DNA of 64,000 bases from Nitrospirota bacterium (GTDB lineage: Bacteria > Nitrospirota > Nitrospiria > Nitrospirales > Nitrospiraceae): contig JACRLR010000010.1 of assembly GCA_016219645.1 (NCBI GenBank), positions 104,206-168,205 of the forward strand, given 5' to 3'. The translations under genes and the position numbers were made by a program. The notes beneath the pieces are model-generated. The model had not been told where the DNA came from, searched no databases, and was given only the letters and a program-made list of their open reading frames with translations. The first letter of the stretch is position 1; every line of letters starts with the position of its first letter. This document shows positions 1-8,217 of this stretch, piece by piece.

Positions 1-152
1 CGTGCCCAGTGTTCGCCAATAACATAGGGTACATGCGAACCAAACGGCCTCCCGTCTCGAAGCGTCAGCAGAACCCCCGTACGGACCTCCCCGGTCAGCT
101 TCTCCCACGCAGTCTGAACCTCTTCATTCGACAAAGCTTCAGACATTGCCAT
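1..152 (-). CDS. Pyridoxamine-phosphate-oxidase-like (FMN split-barrel) protein, N-terminal fragment
   Basis: Only the first 50 codons lie in the window; the rest runs off the left edge. The visible protein has a short helix (SNEEVQTAWEKL) followed by a beta segment like VLLTLRDGRPFGSHVPYV. This matches the start of HugZ/PPOX-type flavin-binding split-barrel proteins, where a 'G-x-PFGSxVPY' stretch lines the FMN site. The ATG at 152 is preceded by GGAGG at a 7-nt spacing, which fixes the start; a second ATG two codons later is less well placed. The family binds FMN, F420 or heme, so the substrate cannot be told from the fragment. Confidence 0.7.
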   Translation of the reverse strand, partial: MAMSEALSNEEVQTAWEKLTGEVRTGVLLTLRDGRPFGSHVPYVIGEHWA

Positions 153-708
153 CGAGATACCTCCATACTATTTTCCCACTTTAGCCCGGAGGGGAACAGC
201 CAGACGGTCCTTCACAGCTTGCCTTTCCCCATTCCATATCTCTCTCAGGGGGTGGCCTGGACGATCCTCGATTGCACGCAACTTTCTCACCCGCCCACCC
301 GAGCGCGCCAAGACGCGCTCTTTACCCAAGCGAGCACCTTCTGATTCCCAAACTTTCCAAGAGAGAGTAGGCAGATTGTTCTTTACTGCGCGCATCGAGC
401 GACAGAACTGTTCCCTCCAAGCTTGCTCGCTTGCCCTTGTCTGGAACGGTACCCGTGTCAGGCCTGACTGCGGCCGTCGAACGAGCACATTCCAATCGTG
501 CGCGTTCCGGGAGCAAACGGTCGACACGGGTACCGTTCCGCCCGTTTATCGTGGGGGCTCTGCGAGCAAGAAGAACGGTCTGCCTACTCCCTCGCATCGT
601 TCTGAGGCCACGCGCTTTGCGCGAGCACAGGGGACTCACCGGGTCACCCCCCCCTGCTGGAGGACTTTATCAACAGTCTGCTTGCAAGCGTTCACGTACT
701 GCACTCAC
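153..708. repeat. Gene-free repeat tract with several stacked palindromes
   Basis: No convincing coding sequence is present between the PPOX gene start and the next minus-strand gene. ORFs here are open in several frames at once because the DNA is GC-rich and palindromic, and none has a ribosome binding site or a recognisable product. The tract holds a degenerate copy of the intergenic palindrome at about 249-340 (related to 36427-36510), then the nested composite at 366-589, then a GAGGCCACGCGC-type tail at about 605-630. Confidence 0.75.
366..631 (+). repeat. Nested palindromic composite, copy 1
   Basis: The outer arms at about 366-384 and 570-589 (GAGTAGGCAGATTGTTCTT and its near complement) enclose one palindromic core. 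That core has been opened in its loop by a second one, bounded by the perfect 17-bp arms GGAACGGTACCCGTGTC (443-459) and GACACGGGTACCGTTCC (523-539). Inside lies GAACGAGCAC...GTGCGCGTTC. The whole unit and some flank recur at 5270-5541 in the opposite orientation with only about five differences that I can count. This is direct evidence for copying of the nested structure. Confidence 0.85.
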
Positions 709-966
709 CTACGCCTCCTGCATGCGCACGAACTGACGCGCCGCGACCAGATCCTGTCTGGTGCAGAGCTGCTTCTCACGTAACAGATGCTCCAGCGCCG
801 CAATCCTGGCGGTCATCTCTGGCAACATGATATCAACCTGCTCACACAGGTCTTGCAGCCGTTTGTTGAGCGCAGAATCTCCTCGCTTCGCAGCAGATTT
901 CTTCCTCGCCCGTCCAACTGCCCGACCTTGCACTCGATTCCGTGAAACGATTTTCTTGGTTGCCAT
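709..966 (-). CDS. Small basic hypothetical protein (85 aa)
   Basis: I do not recognise a named family. The N-terminal ~30 residues are strongly basic (RNRVQGRAVGRARKKSAAKR) and probably disordered or nucleic-acid-binding. The remainder is a predicted helical pair (LNKRLQDLCEQVDIMLPEMTARIAALEHLL) followed by 'REKQLCTRQDLVAARQF'. The start is well supported: GGAGG lies 5 nt before the ATG at 966. The gene stands alone between the repeat tract and the divergently transcribed PEP mutase gene. An intact reading frame plus a strong ribosome binding site argue that it is real; its function is unknown. Confidence 0.65.
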   Translation of the reverse strand: MATKKIVSRNRVQGRAVGRARKKSAAKRGDSALNKRLQDLCEQVDIMLPEMTARIAALEHLLREKQLCTRQDLVAARQFVRMQEA

Positions 967-1253
967 AGTTCCTCCATATTGAGCCTTCGTCGTAAAAAGC
1001 CATGATACACCGTGAGGACCCTATCAGCACGTACCATTTCCCAGCAGTCAGACCAGGCTTCTCACCCACCTCACCCTGGTTCCGCAAGACCCCACAGCAG
1101 CGGTCGACCCTCGATTCATCTCTTACGTTGACACCACAGGTCCCCTCACAGGCAGGGTGATTTCTTCGGAGGAAAACGGTATTCTTGGTAGTGAACGCCT
1201 ACGCTACAGCGCATCCTGCTGACATTGTTTCGGCGAGAACCAGGAAGGAATCC

Positions 1254-2888
1254 ATGAGTTCGACCACAGGCACCACAACATCGCGCCAATTTAAAAAACT
1301 CCTCTTGTCGGATCAACTGGAATTCATCTGTGAAGCCCACAATGGCATCAGCGCAAAAATCGTTCAAGAAGCCGGGTTCCGCGGTATATGGGCCAGCGGC
1401 CTTTCCATTTCAGCTCAGTTCGGCGTCCGTGACAACAACGAAGCCAGCTGGACCCAGATACTTGAGGTGCTGGAATTCATGTCCGATGCGGTCACCATTC
1501 CAATTCTCCTCGACGGCGACACGGGATATGGCAATTTCAATAACATGCAACGACTCGTCCGCAAGCTGGAACAGCGCCACATCGCCGCAGTCTGCATCGA
1601 AGACAAGCTTTTCCCCAAAACTAACAGTTTTATTAAAGGGGATGCTCAACCGATGGCGGACATGCAGGAATTCTGTGGCAAGATCAAGGCGGGCAAAGAC
1701 GCCCAGACCGATCCGGACTTTTGCATCATTGCCAGAGTGGAATCCTTCATTTGTGGCTGGGGATTGGCCGAGGCCCTGCGTCGCGCCGCAGCCTACCATC
1801 AGGCAGGTGCAGACGGCATCCTCATTCACAGTGCTCTGTCGGTGCCGGATGAGATCATTTCGTTCAAACAGGAATGGGGAAACCGATGCCCCGTCGTGAT
1901 CGTGCCCACCAAATACTACGCCACCCCCACAGATGTGTTTCGGCAGCATGGATTTTCCATGGTGATTTGGGCGAATCATATGTTACGGGCCGCCGTAGCT
2001 GCCATGCAGAAAACCGCGCGGACCCTCAAGGAACAGGAACACCTGCTCTCCATTGAAGACAAAGTTGCACCGGTTTCCGAAATCTTCCGCCTACAAAACG
2101 CCGCTGAACTACAGGAAGCTGAAGACCGGTATCTTCCCAAAGGAGTCGAGGACACCTCTGCTATTGTACTGGCTGCATCCCGCGGCCAGGAATTGGGAGA
2201 ACTCACCGAACATCAGCCCAAGACGATGGTCGCCATTCAGGGGAGACCGATCCTCTCCCATATCGTGGACGCCTACAATGCAGTGGGAATCAAGGATATC
2301 GTGGTGGTCAGGGGCTATAAGAAAGAAACCGTCAATCTGCCCAACCTGACCTATGTCGACAACGACGACTTTGCTGATACCGGCGAACTGGATTCCCTGC
2401 TCAAAGCCCTCCAATCCTTAAAGGGTCCTGCACGCAGTACGATCGTTTCCTATGGCGACGTGCTCTTCAACAAATATATTCCCCAGTCGCTCTGTCAGGA
2501 GAACGATGATTATGTCATTTTTGTCGACAGTAACTGGCAAGAGCAGACCAGTTATGCTCGCCTTGGCGGATTCACCGAGTGCACCATTCCCAATTCGAGA
2601 AGGGCCTTCAATGCCAAGATCTATCTCAAGCAGATAGGGGACAACATCCCCCAAGCATGCATCCACGGGGTCTGTATGGGATTCCTCAAAGTCTCAGCAG
2701 GCGCAACCAAACTCATCACCGACATCATCGTGGAACTCCTGCGCAACCCTGCCAACCGTAAGGCCAACATCTCCCAGCTACTCCAGGAACTCTTGAGACG
2801 GCGGTATCCTGTGCGAGTGCTCTATACCGCCGGTCACTGGCTCGACATCAACAGCCTCGACGATGTCGTCCAGGCAGGGAGTTTTTAG
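1254..2888 (+). CDS. aepX: Phosphoenolpyruvate mutase fused to an NTP-transferase domain
   Basis: The N-terminal half is a PEP mutase/isocitrate-lyase TIM barrel, which converts phosphoenolpyruvate to phosphonopyruvate, the first step of C-P bond formation. The Mg-binding loop DGDTGYGN and the lid motif [10 protein letters not shown], with the Lys and Asn diagnostic of true PEP mutases, are both present. From about residue 300 a sugar-nucleotide/phosphonate nucleotidyltransferase domain begins ([16 protein letters not shown]...[13 protein letters not shown]). Its P-loop-like signature reads LAASRGQEL where the family usually has LAAGxGxRL. The ATG at 1254 has AGGAAGGA just upstream and is preferred over the GTG 23 codons earlier. 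No phosphonopyruvate decarboxylase or aminotransferase gene is adjacent, so the pathway partners must lie elsewhere. Confidence 0.88.
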   Translation: MSSTTGTTTSRQFKKLLLSDQLEFICEAHNGISAKIVQEAGFRGIWASGLSISAQFGVRDNNEASWTQILEVLEFMSDAVTIPILLDGDTGYGNFNNMQRLVRKLEQRHIAAVCIEDKLFPKTNSFIKGDAQPMADMQEFCGKIKAGKDAQTDPDFCIIARVESFICGWGLAEALRRAAAYHQAGADGILIHSALSVPDEIISFKQEWGNRCPVVIVPTKYYATPTDVFRQHGFSMVIWANHMLRAAVAAMQKTARTLKEQEHLLSIEDKVAPVSEIFRLQNAAELQEAEDRYLPKGVEDTSAIVLAASRGQELGELTEHQPKTMVAIQGRPILSHIVDAYNAVGIKDIVVVRGYKKETVNLPNLTYVDNDDFADTGELDSLLKALQSLKGPARSTIVSYGDVLFNKYIPQSLCQENDDYVIFVDSNWQEQTSYARLGGFTECTIPNSRRAFNAKIYLKQIGDNIPQACIHGVCMGFLKVSAGATKLITDIIVELLRNPANRKANISQLLQELLRRRYPVRVLYTAGHWLDINSLDDVVQAGSF

Positions 2889-3006
2889 TCTATTTCATAC
2901 GCCGGGGTGTGTTCAGACCGCGCGAAACATGTAATCATTCCCGCGCCGAGGTGCGAGTTCCTACGTGCTTTTCTCGCTTGTCGTGCTAGTCCCGCTCAAT
3001 ACGTGA

Positions 3007-4188
3007 TCACGGACCTACCTTGATCTCAATCGGTGTAATTGTTGAGGCGGCGACCCGTGTCGTAAAATACCCACCGTTGGTATTCGCTCCCCAGCATTTC
3101 ACGACTCTCTGCTCTTCAAGCGAACAGTTATGCAAAAGCCCGACAGCGACATCACGGGCGGATCGTAAAGTAATGACCTCATCGGGTGTGGAAATACCCT
3201 GTTGATGGGCCGGGCTAGCTGGATCATCCTGGGCCGTGTATCCTAGTTGCCCTGTTTGGTTCAATCCCCAGCAATTGACTGTACCCTGTCGCAACAACGC
3301 GCAGGCATGAAGAGACCCTCCATCAACTTTTATCGCGGAAGTGATACCTTTGGTTTCCACCGGAACTAACGCCTCCTTACTGGTTCCATTCCCTAGCTGG
3401 CCTTTCCTATTGTCGCCCCAACACTTTACCTTCCCATTGACGACCACCGCACAACTAAAATTGTTCCCCATACCGATTGCCACAACCGACTGGGTCTCTG
3501 CCACCTCTACCGGTGTTGATGAATCTGTCTTTGTGCCGTTTCCCAATTCCCCCCATTGGTTACTTCCCCAACAGCGAACGGTTCCAGCCTTGAGAACCGC
3601 GCAGGTATGGCTAAGCCCGGCACTCAGAGCGATGGCCGTCGTTACTCCTTTCACCGGAACTGGGACTGAGGAGTCGATCTGAGTTCCGTCCCCTAACTGG
3701 CCCCGGTCATTGCGGCCCCAACAGCCAATCGAACCGGCCTTGTTAAGCGCACAAGCGTGAAAGAATCCCGCAGTTACCTCTGTAGCGGAATGAAAATCCT
3801 TAACCAGGACAGGGGTTAACGCCGCTGTGGCGCTGCCATCACCAAGCTGGCCATATTGATTGCCTCCCCAACAACGGACTGTTCCATCAGCCAGACTCGC
3901 GCAGGAAAAATTCAGCCCCACGGCGACATGGCGAGCCGCATCAATCCCGGCTACCGCTACCGTTCTTCCATAGTCTTCCGTACTCTTACCATTTCCTAGA
4001 CGACCATCGCGATTGTTCCCCCAACAACGGATTGTGCCATTGCTGAGTACAGCACAAGTGTGCCCTCCCCCTGCCGCGATAGACAATACTGACGGAGATT
4101 CATGGCCCTGGGCGAAGGAGGGAGAAATCCAAATGACAAGTCCTACGAAGACCAACACGAGAGCGAGTGCTTGAACCCTTCTGAGCAT
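3007..4188 (-). CDS. Exported RCC1-repeat beta-propeller protein
   Basis: The N-terminus MLRRVQALALVLVFVGLVI...SFAQG is a signal peptide. The mature part is made almost entirely of about seven RCC1-type blades, each with the pattern 'ACALxxGxVxCWGxNxxGQLGNGT'. The paired Cys residues (CAVL...RCWG) suggest disulfides, which fits an extracytoplasmic location. The ATG at 4188 is preceded by AAGGA; an upstream in-frame TTG is less likely. Eukaryotic RCC1 is a GTP exchange factor, but bacterial exported RCC1 proteins have no established activity. Binding to a surface or extracellular partner is inference only. Confidence 0.85.
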   Translation of the reverse strand: MLRRVQALALVLVFVGLVIWISPSFAQGHESPSVLSIAAGGGHTCAVLSNGTIRCWGNNRDGRLGNGKSTEDYGRTVAVAGIDAARHVAVGLNFSCASLADGTVRCWGGNQYGQLGDGSATAALTPVLVKDFHSATEVTAGFFHACALNKAGSIGCWGRNDRGQLGDGTQIDSSVPVPVKGVTTAIALSAGLSHTCAVLKAGTVRCWGSNQWGELGNGTKTDSSTPVEVAETQSVVAIGMGNNFSCAVVVNGKVKCWGDNRKGQLGNGTSKEALVPVETKGITSAIKVDGGSLHACALLRQGTVNCWGLNQTGQLGYTAQDDPASPAHQQGISTPDEVITLRSARDVAVGLLHNCSLEEQRVVKCWGANTNGGYFTTRVAASTITPIEIKVGP

Positions 4189-4427
4189 TCTGTCCTTTCT
4201 CAGCCTCAAGCAGATAGGCCTAGGACCTGGGCATCTGACTCAACAATCGACAATAAGGAGAATGCCGGCGCAGAACCATCGCCGATCAAGATGTTACGCT
4301 AGGCTAGACTCTGGGGAGGAGAGAGTCAATCACTGGCGGCAATCCCATACTTTATGCTTTCAGATCTCATTACTGCTAGGATGTGAAAGAATGTGTTAGC
4401 CCCTGACAGTGACAAGAAGGAACTGGT

Positions 4428-5246
4428 TTGAACAGAACAACGCTCGTTGCCACATTCATTGCGGTAACTCTGATTGGACCCCCTACCTCATTCTTCGCAG
4501 AAGCGAGCGGGAGATTTACCTTAGGCTATCCCGGTGGATCATGGATTGGCCACATGTTCTTCGGAACGACAAGCTGCTACGCTCAGACTACGGATGCCGA
4601 TACGGCTGTTCCCGAAACCACCACCGCCCCCACCGCTCCCACTACCCCCGAGAGTTCCAGCTCTGCCGGAATCCTTCTGATCCTCCTGCTTCTGGGAGTT
4701 GCGGCACTGGTTTATTTCCTCAAAATACAACGACCTTCCCTCCCAGACTTTTCCGGGATTACAGGTCGCGACCCATCCATCGACAATCTGCCGGCAAGGC
4801 GGTCCGGTACCACCAGGCAGAAACTGTCAGCCGATAGCATCACTTCCATTGATAAAGCAGCCTTCCAACAACTCCTGACCGACGTTCAACGGGCCTGGAG
4901 CACACAGGACCTGACCGAATTGCGGCAGTTCGTCACGCCGGAGATGCTGAACTATTTCAGCGCCGCCCTGGCCGATAATACCAGTCAAGACATCCGGAAC
5001 CATGTGGAGGATGTCGTGCTCCTCCGTGCGGAGATCCTGGAAGCCTGGACTGAACAGGCAACGCAGTACGTGACAGCGGGACTTCGCTGGAGTGCCCGCG
5101 ACTATAACGTATCCCTGACGAAGCAGCGCGGTGAACCAGGCTATATTGTCGAAGGCAGCGAGGAGAAGCCGACCGAATCCGGCGAAGCCTGGACCTTCAT
5201 GCGATCCCCAGATGGGAAATGGCTGCTCTCAGCGATTCAGCAGTAG
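4428..5246 (+). CDS. Tim44-like domain membrane protein
   Basis: The order is: N-terminal hydrophobic segment, Thr/Pro/Ser-rich linker (TTTAPTAPTTPESSSS), one strong transmembrane helix (AGILLILLLLGVAALVYFL), a basic linker, then a soluble C-terminal domain (about 135-272). The C-terminal domain has the Tim44-like pattern 'AFQQLLTDVQRAWSTQDLTELRQFVTPEMLNYF'. This layout matches the bacterial COG4395 family, whose role is not settled. The start codon is TTG at 4428 with AAGAAGGA 7 nt upstream. The gene is monocistronic, followed by a long repeat tract. Confidence 0.8.
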   Translation: MNRTTLVATFIAVTLIGPPTSFFAEASGRFTLGYPGGSWIGHMFFGTTSCYAQTTDADTAVPETTTAPTAPTTPESSSSAGILLILLLLGVAALVYFLKIQRPSLPDFSGITGRDPSIDNLPARRSGTTRQKLSADSITSIDKAAFQQLLTDVQRAWSTQDLTELRQFVTPEMLNYFSAALADNTSQDIRNHVEDVVLLRAEILEAWTEQATQYVTAGLRWSARDYNVSLTKQRGEPGYIVEGSEEKPTESGEAWTFMRSPDGKWLLSAIQQ

Positions 5247-5269
5247 GAAGGGATGGGGCCTGATCATCT

Positions 5270-5541
5270 TCTGTGCTCGCGCAACGCGCGGCCTCAGAAT
5301 GATGCGAAGGAGTAGGCAGACCGTTCTTCTTGCTCGCAGAGCCCCCACGATAAACGGGCGGAACGGTACCCGTGTCGACCGTTTGCTCCCGGAACGCGCA
5401 CGATCGGAATGTGCTCGTTCGACGGCCGCAGTCAGGCCTGACACGGGTACCGTTCCAGACAAGGGCAAGCGAGCAAGCTTGGAGGGAACAGTTCTGTCGC
5501 TCGATGCGCGCAGTGAAGAACAATCTGCCTACTCCTTCTGG
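5270..5541 (-). repeat. Nested palindromic composite, copy 2 (inverted relative to copy 1)
   Basis: This is the reverse complement of the block at 366-631, with the same outer arms (5309-5328 and 5515-5535), the same 17-bp inner arms and the same central core. Differences are a handful of single-base changes and a short indel in the tail. It follows the Tim44-like gene by about 25 bp. Confidence 0.85.
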
Positions 5542-5821
5542 GAGAGTCGAAGAATCAGAAGGCCCTCGTTGGACGCGCGCAGTGGAAACCACACCAGCCG
5601 CCTCGCTGGATGCAGGTGAAAACTCAAGTTCCGCCTCGTTCAACGGCCGCACGTAGACCAACATGGGTGCCCTTCCAAGAAGACAAACGAGCAAGCTTGG
5701 AGGGAGCATTATAGAAAATTCTCGTCCGATGCGCGCAACTGCGCCCCCACCCGATAGTTGCTTTCCAAATAAATTAAGAATACTGTTCCCGAAATTCGCC
5801 TTCAATGCTCGGGAATAGATC
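5542..5821. repeat. Decayed palindrome remnants, no gene
   Basis: Fragments of the same family can be seen: GACGCGCGCAGTGG near 5574, CGAGCAAGCTTGGAGGGA near 5689-5706 (also present inside copy 2), and GATGCGCGCAACTGCG near 5738. They no longer form one clean hairpin. I see no gene in this stretch. Confidence 0.6.
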
Positions 5822-6616
5822 ATGGCAGTTCACACACTCATGTCCATGCCTATCTTGGCGTTATGTAGGACACAAAAAGCTATAGCAGCGGTTGTTTTTG
5901 CAGGATTTGTAACAGGCACCTTCGTTCCCTACCTCGTGTTCGGTTCTGGGCCGGATGATCCTAGCTGTGGACGATTTGACTACAGCCGGCAGTGTGATCT
6001 CTCGCCGACTCTTTTCCTGATTGTGGATGTAGTTATAGCCGTTCTCCTGGCGATACTCTTTCACTATTTGTCAAATCGAAATCAGAAACGACTAGACCAG
6101 ATCATCGCATCTCAGGAAGCCCTGAGGAATAGACGGATGGATTATGCGGCCCAGCATCTGAAGCAGCTCTTTCAGCTCACCCTTTTCACGATGAGCGTCA
6201 CGAAACGATCCCTCGCTCACTATAACCTAACAGTAGGGTTACCAGATGATGAGAAACCACTGTGGATGCGGTCTGTGACACTCTCTGAGCTCAGGAGAGA
6301 TGAAGCCAAGTTGGGGCGTGTGTTGCAATCAGTGCGGAGTCTCCTCACTGCCGCAAATGACGTGCTCGACCCTGACATGGTGAATAGAGTGGATGGGGTG
6401 TGTAACTATCTTGGCGAAATATCTGTTGAGCAAAATGCGGACGGTACGATGGAGTTCCCGAAATATGATGTGTGCAGAATGAAGGTCAATTATTTGATCG
6501 AGTTGCTTCAAACCTATTCCCGTGAGACTCGTTCGTTCAAAGACATTGTTGAAGAACCATATGGAAATTCTCCCGTTGAGTCTGAACCTGATCTGGCAGA
6601 GGAGGTGAAACACTAA
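5822..6616 (+). CDS. Two-TM membrane protein of unknown function
   Basis: Two hydrophobic helices, about residues 12-42 (AIAAVVFAGFVTGTFVPYLVF) and 66-84 (LFLIVDVVIAVLLAILFHYL), are separated by a short loop with two Cys. A ~180-residue cytoplasmic helical region follows. I do not recognise the family. The stop codon is immediately followed by the ATG of the next gene (zero spacing), so the two genes are almost certainly co-translated. Together they sit between two repeat tracts, like a small inserted cassette. Confidence 0.7.
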   Translation: MAVHTLMSMPILALCRTQKAIAAVVFAGFVTGTFVPYLVFGSGPDDPSCGRFDYSRQCDLSPTLFLIVDVVIAVLLAILFHYLSNRNQKRLDQIIASQEALRNRRMDYAAQHLKQLFQLTLFTMSVTKRSLAHYNLTVGLPDDEKPLWMRSVTLSELRRDEAKLGRVLQSVRSLLTAANDVLDPDMVNRVDGVCNYLGEISVEQNADGTMEFPKYDVCRMKVNYLIELLQTYSRETRSFKDIVEEPYGNSPVESEPDLAEEVKH

Positions 6617-7123
6617 ATGGCACCACGTGATGACAACGAGCGAAATCTAAGCGGTCGTGATTATCGAAAGGCATTCGGTCAATTTTCATCCAATAAAACT
6701 CAAAGAATTTCGACATTGAAACCTGTCGAGGTTCAACTGGATGCGCAAGCAGATGCTGGCGGAGGAGTCCACACGATAGATTTCAACAAAGGCGATATCA
6801 TCATTAAACAGTCAGGCATGTACCTTATCATCGCAGGTCCGCAGGTCGGTAAGGTGAGGGGTGCCACTCCCCGGTGGATCGATCTTTGGCTGAGGGTGAA
6901 TAACATCGATGTACCGAATTCGAACATACGGGCTGTCCTAATCGATCCCGAGGAAAAGACTGTTGCCATCATGAATTCTGTGTTGCCTCTCAATAGAGGC
7001 GACACACTGAATATCGTGATGGCAGCGGAGACAATCGAGGAAGGCATGGGGCTCGAGGCGATCGCACCGGATGGTGAACCTACAATCCCGAGTATTATTG
7101 TCACAGTCGTACAACTGGATTGA
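6617..7123 (+). CDS. C1q/TNF-like jelly-roll protein, soluble
   Basis: After a ~45-residue polar leader, residues 46-168 show the alternating strand pattern of C1q/TNF-like jelly rolls: 'VHTIDFNKGDIIIKQSGMYLII' ... 'WIDLWLRVNNIDV' ... 'LNRGDTLNIVMAAE'. The 'G-x-Y-x-I-x-A' and terminal hydrophobic strand are typical of BclA-C-like or phage-associated C1q-like domains, which trimerise. There is no signal peptide. It is directly coupled to the upstream membrane protein gene, so the two products may interact. The fold call is from pattern only and the function is unknown. Confidence 0.6.
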   Translation: MAPRDDNERNLSGRDYRKAFGQFSSNKTQRISTLKPVEVQLDAQADAGGGVHTIDFNKGDIIIKQSGMYLIIAGPQVGKVRGATPRWIDLWLRVNNIDVPNSNIRAVLIDPEEKTVAIMNSVLPLNRGDTLNIVMAAETIEEGMGLEAIAPDGEPTIPSIIVTVVQLD

Positions 7124-7224
7124 AGGTAACAGTGCTGGCGGTTGTTTACTTGCGCCGGTTGGCGCTGAGAAAGGTTCCAGGAACCGTTCTCCTACACGCT
7201 CGCTTGTGATCTTTCAGGAATGGG

Positions 7225-7372
7225 GGCTGATTGATCTTCCACTGCGCGCGTCCAACGAATGCCGGTTCATCTGGTCTATCTTGTCTATCTGGTTTGTCTG
7301 GTTGATCGGGCCGGAAACTCATACGGAAGAACCAGGCGGACCAGAAAGACTCGCCAGTCAGACAGACGAACC
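7225..7372 (+). repeat. CTGGTT-type degenerate hairpin in a half palindromic core
   Basis: Left half-core CACTGCGCGCGTCCAACGAA (about 7242) runs into an arm of repeated TCTGGT/GTCTATCTGG motifs (7264-7305). A short apex around CCGGAAACTCATACGG follows, and then the complementary arm ending AGACAGACGAACC (to about 7368). The same arrangement occurs at 18185-18345 with a complete core. Confidence 0.7.
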
Positions 7373-7471
7373 CGGGGGAGTGGTCAGATTGCCCTTTACT
7401 GCGCGCATCGGACGAGCACAGTTTCACCGTGCGCGTTCTGCGAGCAAGAAGGGCACCTGGCCGCTTCTCCC
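7373..7471 (+). repeat. Palindromic core element with 23-bp lower stem
   Basis: The lower stem GGGGGAGTGGTCAGATTGCC (7373 on) pairs with GGCACCTGGCCGCTTCTCCC (to 7471). The apical core is TGCGCGCATCGGACGAGCAC-AGTTTCACC-GTGCGCGTTCTGCGAGCA. The element ends 8 bp from the stop codon of the convergent TPM gene and could act as a terminator in that direction. Confidence 0.8.
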
Positions 7472-7479
7472 TTATCCCC

Positions 7480-8217
7480 CTACCTCCACCCGTCCCCGTT
7501 CGTCCCGCCTCCGAAGCCTCCGAAGTTCCCACCGAAGCCGCCCTGGCCAGTCCCCCAATACTCACCCTTTTGAATTCGTTTGTAGGGATGCCGGAGGTCC
7601 GGTCTGCTAATCCACCAGAAAAATGAGAATCCCCCGACAGCGGTAAACAGGGCAAGCCAGAACCCCAAACCTTTCGAATGGCCCTTCGAGATGTCGCCGA
7701 CACGCACATCCTGCGCGGGAGAGGCGAGAGCCACCACGGTGCGATAGAGCCCTTCGCCGAAATGTCCCAACTCAATCGACGGCTGTAAGGACTCGCGCCC
7801 GACTTGATTCATCACCGTGGGAGTAATCACCGGCAACATCTGCCTTCCCAGCGTGATCGCAGCCTGTCGTTCCTGCACCGCAACCAGCACCAGCATGCCA
7901 TGTTCTTGTTGTGTCGATCCGATCCCCCACTTTTCATATATTGCCGTCGCATACTCATTGGCCGACCGGAATGGCTTGATACTCGGCACCGTGACCACCA
8001 CCATCTCGACGCCGGTCTTTCGTTCAAGATCCTGACAGACGGAACGAATGCGCTCTTTCCAATCCCCATCGATGGCCCCTGCGTGATCGCTCACATACCC
8101 CCGTGGTTCAGGCAACGGAATCGCGGGCCGTTCGTAGGACACCGCATGGGCTACGCCCTGGAACAGAATAAGGAAAAGTACCACAGCCATAGCATTGAAC
8201 TTTGTCATCGCTGTCAC
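7480..8217 (-). CDS. TPM-domain exported membrane protein
   Basis: Signal peptide (FNAMAVVLFLILFQGVAHA), then a TPM domain at about residues 35-160 with the family pattern 'VSDHAGAIDGDWKERIRSVCQDLERKTGVEMVVVTV'. One transmembrane helix follows (LGFWLALFTAVGGFSFFWW), then a Gly-rich tail (GGFGGNFGGFGGG). TPM proteins (YgcG-like; Psb32/TLP18.3 in plants) have been linked to membrane-protein assembly, and some have weak phosphatase activity. The gene overlaps the upstream nucleotidyltransferase gene by 4 bp (ATGA), so the two are translationally coupled. Confidence 0.85.
   Translation of the reverse strand: MTAMTKFNAMAVVLFLILFQGVAHAVSYERPAIPLPEPRGYVSDHAGAIDGDWKERIRSVCQDLERKTGVEMVVVTVPSIKPFRSANEYATAIYEKWGIGSTQQEHGMLVLVAVQERQAAITLGRQMLPVITPTVMNQVGRESLQPSIELGHFGEGLYRTVVALASPAQDVRVGDISKGHSKGLGFWLALFTAVGGFSFFWWISRPDLRHPYKRIQKGEYWGTGQGGFGGNFGGFGGGTNGDGWR

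Noticed and set aside
153..708. Several overlapping ORFs of 100-135 residues on both strands
   Set aside because: They are open in many frames because the DNA is GC-rich and palindromic. They lack ribosome binding sites, their products are mirror-like Arg/Cys-rich sequences, and the same peptides reappear at every copy of the repeat (for example near 5200-5820).
1410..1979. A 189-residue antisense ORF inside the PEP mutase gene
   Set aside because: It is a shadow of the plus-strand frame, which carries all the family motifs; no start signal.
7146..7775. A 209-residue minus-strand ORF crossing the repeat tract and the TPM gene end
   Set aside because: It overlaps a well-supported TPM gene out of frame and is otherwise translated repeat DNA.
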